A stretch of 10,653 bases of DNA, taken from positions 1 to 10,653 of the forward strand of contig CAIYFF010000162.1 in assembly GCA_903925435.1 (NCBI GenBank), written 5' to 3'. This stretch comes from an uncultured Planctomycetota bacterium (GTDB lineage: Bacteria; Planctomycetota; UBA1135; UBA2386). The notes under the pieces are model-generated. The model worked only from the letters and a program-made list of their open reading frames with translations, made no database searches and was not told where the DNA came from. Of this stretch, positions 7,627-10,653 are shown in pieces. Position numbers and translations under genes: made by a program. Position 1 is the stretch's first letter, and each line of letters begins with the position of its first letter.

Positions 7627-8187
7627 TCACACCTTGATGAGCCGGCTGACGAGGGACTTGAAGCGTTGGCGCGCGCGGAACAGCCGCGTCGACACCGTCT
7701 TGACTGGGCAGCCGAGGATCGCGGACGCGTCCTCGTAGCTGAGCCCTTCGACTTCGCAGAGCAGGAACGCCTCGCGGAACTTCGCAGGCAGTTGTTCGAT
7801 CGCGCGTTCGATCGTCTCGTTGGCTTCGCGCGTCTCGGCGATCTGGTCGGGGCGTTGGTTGTCCGTATCCCCCGGCACGAAGGGCTGGTCTTCGTCGCGC
7901 GAGAGGTCGCCGAACAGGCTCATCTTGAACTTGCGGCGCCGCAGTTGGTCGAGGCACAGGTTGCGCGCCACGCGATAGAGCCAAGGGCGATATGCGGCGA
8001 CGGGGACCTGCTCGAGGTGGCGGTAGAGAGCAAGGAAGCTGTCCTGCGCCACGTCTTCGGCCGCCGTGCTGTCGCCGAGCATGCGCGCCGCGAAGGACTT
8101 CAGGCCGTCCGCATGCTCCGCGAGCGCGCGGTGCCACGCGACCAACGTCGCCGGATCGGGTTCGTGCTGCGCCACTCGGGAATGCAT
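7627..8187 (-). CDS. ECF-type RNA polymerase sigma factor
   Basis: 186 residues, the usual size for sigma-70 family ECF factors. Region 2 (about 22-90) contains DSTAAEDVAQDSFLALYRHL and YRPWLYRVARNLCLDQLRRRK, the core-binding and -10-recognition helices. Region 4 (about 123-178) contains LPAKFREAFLLCEVEGLSYEDASAILG followed by PVKTVSTRLFRARQRF, the -35-binding helix-turn-helix. A short acidic, variable linker (about 91-120) separates them and there is no extra C-terminal domain. The ATG at 8187 is the best start; no Shine-Dalgarno is visible, and the region where one would sit is taken by one arm of a 12-bp inverted repeat. The adjacent anti-sigma gene is its likely regulator. The regulon is unknown but plausibly includes its own operon and the divergent lipoprotein at 8407. 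Confidence 0.93.
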   Translation of the reverse strand: MHSRVAQHEPDPATLVAWHRALAEHADGLKSFAARMLGDSTAAEDVAQDSFLALYRHLEQVPVAAYRPWLYRVARNLCLDQLRRRKFKMSLFGDLSRDEDQPFVPGDTDNQRPDQIAETREANETIERAIEQLPAKFREAFLLCEVEGLSYEDASAILGCPVKTVSTRLFRARQRFKSLVSRLIKV

Positions 8188-8196
8188 TGCTGGAGA

Positions 8197-8263
8197 CGGG
8201 TCGCGGGAGTCGCCATGATCCTCGGCCCGACGCGCGCTGCAGCGGCATCGGTCCCGCGACCCG
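8197..8263. promoter_or_regulatory. 12-bp perfect inverted repeat in the sigma-gene leader
   Basis: CGGGTCGCGGGA (8197-8208) is the exact reverse complement of TCCCGCGACCCG (8252-8263), with 43 bases between, which include the self-complementary CGCTGCAGCG at 8235-8244. On the sigma mRNA the near arm lies 10 to 21 bases before the AUG, covering the ribosome-landing zone. It could be a leader hairpin limiting sigma translation, or a DNA operator shared with the divergent lipoprotein gene. The repeat is directly seen; the role is inference. Confidence 0.5.
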
Positions 8264-8282
8264 GGCGAATGTAGGCCACCGC

Positions 8283-8308
8283 AGACGAGACCCCTGGCCG
8301 AAAACTCC
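8283..8308 (-). promoter_or_regulatory. Possible ECF-type promoter for the sigma operon
   Basis: On the minus strand GGAGTT (8308-8303) is followed after 15 bases by CGTCT (8287-8283). This resembles the GGAAC-like -35 and CGTC-like -10 elements of many ECF sigma promoters, but the -35 departs from the usual AAC core. If used, the transcript would begin near 8276 and contain the whole inverted repeat at 8197-8263. Weak evidence from pattern only. Confidence 0.2.
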
Positions 8309-8406
8309 GCGTCGCCAAGACCGTTGCCGTCGAACCCAAGCGGCCTTACCTCCGCCAGTCCTCCGCTCGCCGGTTTCCCCTGACCGCAACGCACCTGATC
8401 CACCCC

Positions 8407-9252
8407 ATGGCACGGCGCCTTCCCCTGGTTCTCCTCGCTTGCCTCGCCGCCTGCACCGGTGGGATGGGGCACCGCTCCATGGCGACGCTGCTGGGCGAGT
8501 TGCCGATCCCGGCGGGCACGTCGCGGATCCGCGTGGAGATCGAGAATGGCAGCCTCGACGTTCGCGTCGGCGCGACCGGATCCGTGCGCTACCGCGGGCA
8601 GGTGCGCCGCGCCGCGGACACCAAGGAGCAGCTCGCAGCGTTCGAGGCTGTCGGCGCCGAACTGCGCGCAGAACAGGACCCGAAGGACCCGGCGACGCTC
8701 GTGATCCGCGGACCGTCGCGGCCTGCGGGCCAGCAGATCGGCGTGCTCGCGATCGAGTCGATCCTCGAGATCCCCGATGGCATCGGCGTGATCCTCGCCG
8801 TGACGGGCAGCGGCAATCTCGCGGTCGACACGCGGTCTGCGTTTGTGGACCTTCGCTGCGGCCGCGGCGACGTGCGCTGCAAGGCGACGACCGCTGGCGC
8901 GATCGTGCGCACCGGCCGCGGCAACGTGATCCTCGATGACCACTCCGGCGACGTCGACGTCGAGATCGGCGTCGGCGACATGCAGGTGTTCGTGCGCGAG
9001 CCGAAGCAGCGCATCGTGCTCGTGACCGGCATGGGAAATGTGCAGTGCATCCTTCCGCCCGAGGCGCAGTTCCGCGCCGATGCGCGCACGCAGACGGGCA
9101 AGCTCGCCAATGGCTTCGGCATGCCGATCGAGAAGGATGGCTACCGCGCGACGATGGTTGGTCAGCGCGGTGATGGACGCACGGAACTCGTGATGCGATC
9201 GGGCAAAGGCCACCTGTCGCTGAGCCACAAGACGTTCGATACGCAGCGGTGA
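8407..9252 (+). CDS. Lipoprotein with DUF4097-like beta-solenoid repeats
   Basis: 281 residues. MARRLPLVLLACLAAC is a lipoprotein signal with lipobox LAAC (C16). The body is beta-rich and resembles DUF4097/putative auto-transporter adhesin domains: IRVEIENGSLDVRVG (41-55) opens it. A G-x-G-[N/D]-hydrophobic turn then recurs at exactly 18-residue steps: GSGNL (134), GRGDV (152), GRGNV (170), GVGDM (188), then GMGNV (208) and GKGHL (266). Such spacing fits one coil per repeat of a right-handed beta-helix. C151 and C158, and perhaps C214, may pair. No enzymatic motif is seen. Family knowledge: proteins of this type often sit beside ECF sigma or other envelope stress systems, though their biochemical role is poorly known. 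It is transcribed away from the sigma gene across a 219-base shared region and could be a target of it (inference). The ATG at 8407 has no clear Shine-Dalgarno. Confidence 0.82.
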   Translation: MARRLPLVLLACLAACTGGMGHRSMATLLGELPIPAGTSRIRVEIENGSLDVRVGATGSVRYRGQVRRAADTKEQLAAFEAVGAELRAEQDPKDPATLVIRGPSRPAGQQIGVLAIESILEIPDGIGVILAVTGSGNLAVDTRSAFVDLRCGRGDVRCKATTAGAIVRTGRGNVILDDHSGDVDVEIGVGDMQVFVREPKQRIVLVTGMGNVQCILPPEAQFRADARTQTGKLANGFGMPIEKDGYRATMVGQRGDGRTELVMRSGKGHLSLSHKTFDTQR

Positions 9253-9261
9253 GCGGTGCCG

Positions 9262-9277
9262 TGCGCACTCGTGCGCA
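9262..9277 (+). terminator. Short hairpin just after the lipoprotein stop
   Basis: TGCGCA, loop CTCG, TGCGCA: a six-base-pair stem beginning nine bases after the TGA at 9250-9252, extendable by one G-U pair. There is no T-run after it, so it is not a standard intrinsic terminator. It may protect the 3' end of the lipoprotein mRNA or be the first element of the hairpin-rich stretch that follows. Confidence 0.3.
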
Positions 9278-9311
9278 TGGAGGAAACACCGGGGCAAGAG
9301 CGAACTAGGTC

Positions 9312-9485
9312 GCGTGCTCGACTGCGAGATCACGCCGGAACCAGTGCTCAGGCAGCCCGCCTCACGGGCAACGCCAGGGTGCTTTCGCGCGGTGGGGCAC
9401 CAAGTGCGTAGCGCGGAAGTGCGCCTTGCACCGGCATTCTTCCGCAGTGCCTCGTATCGGACGCCCCTCACCCGGCAAGGCGTCC
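9312..9485 (+). ncRNA. Candidate structured leader RNA upstream of the Fis-type regulator
   Basis: A 174-base stretch holding several hairpins in a row on the plus strand. (a) 9312-9335: nine base pairs, loop ACTG, a two-base AT bulge on the 3' arm. (b) 9355-9369: GCCCG/CGGGC, loop of five. (c) 9378-9401: GGTGC/GCACC. (d) 9413-9445: GCGGAAG/CTTCCGC with a small inner stem. (e) 9459-9485: GGACGCC/GGCGTCC, loop of 13. AGTGC occurs five times, starting at 9343, 9403, 9418, 9446 and 9486. After the last hairpin comes an unpaired-looking CA-rich run directly before the ATG at 9516, with no Shine-Dalgarno. This could be a riboswitch-like or protein-responsive leader. I do not recognise a known class, and GC-rich DNA forms hairpins easily by chance. 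Confidence 0.3.
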
Positions 9486-9515
9486 AGTGCGAAGCGCCTC
9501 ACACACAACCACACC

Positions 9516-9929
9516 ATGGCAATCGGCAAGCGTCTGCTCGTTTTCTCCGCCCGTGATCCCAAGTCGGCTTCGTTGCTCAACGCGACCTCCGGCTGGGGTT
9601 GCATGACCACCACCTGCGATTCGGTCGATGATCTTCGTGGCCGCATCGAAGGCACCGAACAGGACCTCGTGCTCGTCGAACCGTCGTCGGCGCTGCGCAA
9701 GTTGTTCACCGGCGCCGGCGATGAGGAAGCGCTGAAGCTCCCGCTCGCCGAAGTCGAGAAGCGCCACATCATGCGCGTGCTCGCTTCTACCGGCGGCAAC
9801 AAGACGCGCGCGGCGCGCATCCTCGGCATCGACACCAAGACGCTCTACAACAAGCTGAAGAGCTACCGGTCGTCGGACAACGTCGCCCGCCGGCTGTCGA
9901 TGAACGGCTCCGCCACGGCGTCGGTCTGA
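9516..9929 (+). CDS. Small Fis-type helix-turn-helix regulator
   Basis: 137 residues. The C-terminal half, LPLAEVEKRHIMRVLASTGGNKTRAARILGIDTKTLYNKLKSY (75-117), is a clear Fis/HTH_8 DNA-binding domain of the kind found at the end of NtrC-family activators. GGNKTRAARILGI forms the turn and TKTLYNKLKSY the recognition helix. There is no AAA+ ATPase domain, so it cannot itself drive sigma-54 promoters. Residues 5-63 (KRLLVFSARDP..., ...QDLVLVEPSSAL) have the strand-helix rhythm of a shortened, degenerate receiver, but the phospho-acceptor Asp context is not convincing. The tail 118-137 is Ser/Ala-rich and probably disordered. The ATG at 9516 is preferred: upstream in-frame codons (to a TTG at 9426) encode a sequence unlike a protein domain and lie in the hairpin-rich leader. 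No Shine-Dalgarno is visible. Likely a dimeric DNA-binding regulator or architectural protein with unknown targets. Confidence 0.82.
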   Translation: MAIGKRLLVFSARDPKSASLLNATSGWGCMTTTCDSVDDLRGRIEGTEQDLVLVEPSSALRKLFTGAGDEEALKLPLAEVEKRHIMRVLASTGGNKTRAARILGIDTKTLYNKLKSYRSSDNVARRLSMNGSATASV

Positions 9930-9945
9930 TCGCAGAGCGAGCCTG

Positions 9946-9972
9946 CGCGGCTGCATCCATGCAGCGGCCGCG
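9946..9972 (+). repeat. Bulged hairpin 1 with apical GCATCCATGC
   Basis: CTGCAT-CC-ATGCAG (9951-9964) forms the upper stem. CGCGG (9946-9950) pairs with CCGCG (9968-9972) below, leaving a three-base CGG bulge on the 3' arm. It begins 16 bases after the TGA of the Fis-type gene. No T-run follows. It shares its tip and overall form with the hairpin at 10024-10049. Confidence 0.4.
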
Positions 9973-10023
9973 AAGTGGCTCGCCCGCTGAGCGCTCCCGG
10001 ACCTCCGGTTGCAGCGCATCGCT

Positions 10024-10049
10024 CCGCGCGGCATCCATGCGCCGCGCGG
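10024..10049 (+). repeat. Bulged hairpin 2 with apical GCATCCATGC
   Basis: GCAT-CC-ATGC (10031-10040) tops a lower stem in which CCGCGCG (10024-10030) pairs with CGCGCGG (10043-10049). This leaves a two-base GC bulge on the 3' arm. The ten-base tip is identical to that of the hairpin at 9946-9972, starting 78 bases earlier. AAGTGGC occurs after each (9973-9979 and 10060-10066), hinting at a diverged tandem duplication. Confidence 0.4.
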
Positions 10050-10185
10050 GGCGGTTCCAAAGTGGCGCAACGTGCGCTGCATCTCCAACTGCGCTGCGTT
10101 GCGTTGTTGAGCACCTGCGCGTTCCCGGCGTCCCTTCTTGGGGCGGTTTCTTTGGCACTGGGAGCGCGATGGAACTGCCGCAGAT

Positions 10186-10220
10186 CGCGCGCGGATTTTT
10201 CTTCGAAGACTCCGCGTGCG
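10186..10220 (+). other. Stem-loop with ten-base-pair stem and T-rich bulge
   Basis: CGCGCGCGGA-like 5' arm (10186-10195) pairs with TCCGCGTGCG (10211-10220) through ten pairs including one G-U. The interior holds four T residues and a self-complementary TCTTCGAAGA (10200-10209). The U-run is inside the stem-loop, not after it, so it is not an ordinary terminator. It may belong to a small RNA or a prfB leader. Confidence 0.35.
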
Positions 10221-10355
10221 CGATGCGCCGGTGCGACCGCAGGGCGGTGCATGCGCATGCCTCACAAGGGCTTTCGCCGCGTCGCACAGGGCTAATGCGG
10301 CGGTCGCCGCTGCCGATCATCTGCCTGCGCCGCGAGGCGCACACGCAGAACACTG

Positions 10356-10415
10356 ACCTGCGACGGGCCTTGATTCGCCGACTTCGATCCTTTGCCTGCA
10401 GTGCCCGTCGCAGGT
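10356..10415 (+). promoter_or_regulatory. 13-bp perfect inverted repeat upstream of prfB
   Basis: ACCTGCGACGGGC (10356-10368) is the exact reverse complement of GCCCGTCGCAGGT (10403-10415), with a 34-base loop. A short TTCTTT follows the second arm, so it could be an atypical terminator for upstream transcription. It ends 107 bases before the prfB ATG and could also be a regulatory leader structure or an operator. The repeat is directly seen; the role is undecided. Confidence 0.45.
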
Positions 10416-10522
10416 TCTTTCGCTCCGCCTGAGTTGCTCCGCGCCGATGCACGCGTCGAGCGCACGGCGCGCGAGGAACCGAGCTGGAACCCGTTCTGGA
10501 AACTCGCCGTGGCGACGGTTCA

Positions 10523-10653
10523 ATGTTCGGCCCTATGGGCTTCCAGGACCACATCCACGCAATCCGCAGAGCAGAGCTGAGAGTAGACCAGCTCAAGGTG
10601 TCTCTTTGACTACGAGCTACGCCACCGCGAGCTCGCGCGCATCGAGAACCAGA
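10523..10653 (+). CDS. prfB: Peptide chain release factor 2, 5' end, with programmed +1 frameshift (partial)
   Basis: The first frame runs from ATG 10523 (28 codons; alternative ATG 10535, 24 codons) to an in-frame TGA at 10607-10609: MFGPMGFQDHIHAIRRAELR then VDQLKVSL. After a +1 shift, reading resumes as DYELRHRELARIENQ to the window end. This matches the known bacterial prfB arrangement, where E. coli RF2 reads ...LRGYL at the shift and continues DYDAKKERLEE; the 24-28 codon first segment equals the E. coli length of 25. Family knowledge: RF2 recognises UGA and UAA, and low RF2 lets ribosomes stall at the early UGA and slip, so RF2 controls its own synthesis. The C-terminal domains, including the SPF and GGQ motifs, lie outside the window. 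No strong Shine-Dalgarno precedes either ATG. The second-frame codons (GAG, CTC, GCG, CGC, ATC, GAG, AAC, CAG) fit the genome's usage. Confidence 0.85.
10595..10610 (+). promoter_or_regulatory. RF2-type +1 programmed frameshift site
   Basis: AAGGTG (10595-10600), TCT, CTT (10604-10606), TGA (10607-10609), C. This is the canonical prfB recoding layout: an internal Shine-Dalgarno-like element three bases before the slippery CUU, then a UGA stop with the poor-termination context C. The peptidyl-tRNA on CUU slips to UUU and the next codon read is GAC (Asp). The E. coli element has AGGGGG; here AAGGTG would still pair with the 16S anti-Shine-Dalgarno. Confidence 0.88.

Larger units (their letters stand above)
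9930..10522. other. Gene-free interval rich in hairpins
   Basis: About 590 bases between the Fis-type gene and prfB. Open frames exist on both strands, for example 9959-10432 plus and 9863-10258 minus. Their translations are Arg/Ala/Cys-rich, show no domain, and lack the codon pattern of neighbouring genes, so I see no protein gene. It does hold four sizeable hairpins described separately (9946-9972, 10024-10049, 10186-10220, 10356-10415), a small ACCGC-AGG-GCGGT hairpin at 10236-10248, and the 12-base palindrome GCATGCGCATGC at 10249-10260. I could not match it to tmRNA, RNase P RNA, 6S or SRP RNA by eye, and no tRNA is visible. The prfB promoter and any terminator for the upstream gene must lie here. 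Confidence 0.5.

Noticed and set aside
9279..9300. GAGGAAACACCGG as an RNase P RNA core motif
   Set aside because: It only loosely resembles GAGGAAAGTCCGGGC, and the other conserved RNase P segments are not found nearby.
8188..9471. In-frame upstream extension of the sigma factor (and a parallel extension of the anti-sigma frame)
   Set aside because: The sigma domains begin near the ATG at 8187, and the extension is antisense to a lipoprotein with a clear signal and repeats.
9863..10432. Protein genes on either strand after the Fis-type gene
   Set aside because: No recognisable domain, atypical composition, and no credible ribosome site. The interval looks non-coding and hairpin-rich.
10607..10609. 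TGA read as a genuine stop, making the upstream frame a 28-residue peptide
   Set aside because: The context is the known RF2 recoding site and the +1 frame continues with an RF2-like sequence.
1..10653. CRISPR arrays, insertion sequences, tRNA or rRNA genes
   Set aside because: No regularly spaced direct repeats, transposase motifs, terminal inverted repeats around a gene, or tRNA/rRNA sequence were seen on either strand.

Overview
The window is GC-rich bacterial DNA with codon use strongly biased to G/C third positions, dense protein coding, and weak or absent Shine-Dalgarno sites at many starts. A secreted HEAT-like/von Willebrand A protein carrying an LTG...F...W..FW motif, an ECF sigma/anti-sigma pair beside it, and a small Fis-type regulator together suggest a member of Planctomycetota. 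This is an inference from gene content; no rRNA or other phylogenetic marker is complete here, and another GC-rich phylum such as Myxococcota is not excluded.

Layout. (1) Positions 1-1958, plus strand: the C-terminal end of an L-Ala-D/L-Glu-type dipeptide epimerase, overlapping by ATGA an exported amidohydrolase of the N-acyl-D-amino-acid deacylase family. The pair points to use of D-amino-acid-containing peptides such as peptidoglycan fragments. (2) 1965-3413, minus strand: a class II tRNA nucleotidyltransferase/poly(A) polymerase-like protein with a C-terminal HD domain, but with altered nucleotide-selection motifs. (3) 3456-4554, plus strand: a lipoprotein and a small two-helix membrane protein. 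(4) 8187 down to 4590, minus strand: an apparent operon of ECF sigma factor, membrane-anchored zinc-finger anti-sigma factor and secreted HEAT-like/VWA protein. A 12-bp inverted repeat lies in the sigma leader. (5) 8407-9252, plus strand, divergent from the sigma gene: a lipoprotein of DUF4097/beta-solenoid type with an 18-residue repeat. (6) 9253-9515: a hairpin-rich leader before a 137-residue Fis-type helix-turn-helix protein (9516-9929). (7) 9930-10522: about 590 bases without a convincing gene but rich in hairpins, including two related bulged hairpins with the same apical sequence. (8) 10523 to the end: the start of prfB (release factor 2), with its programmed +1 frameshift site AAGGTG-TCT-CTT-TGA-C. 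The in-frame TGA makes this gene easy to miss.

The most promising items for follow-up are the divergent CCA-like enzyme (aspartate of EDxxR replaced by histidine), the structured RNA candidates on both sides of the small Fis regulator, and the sigma/anti-sigma/VWA cassette.
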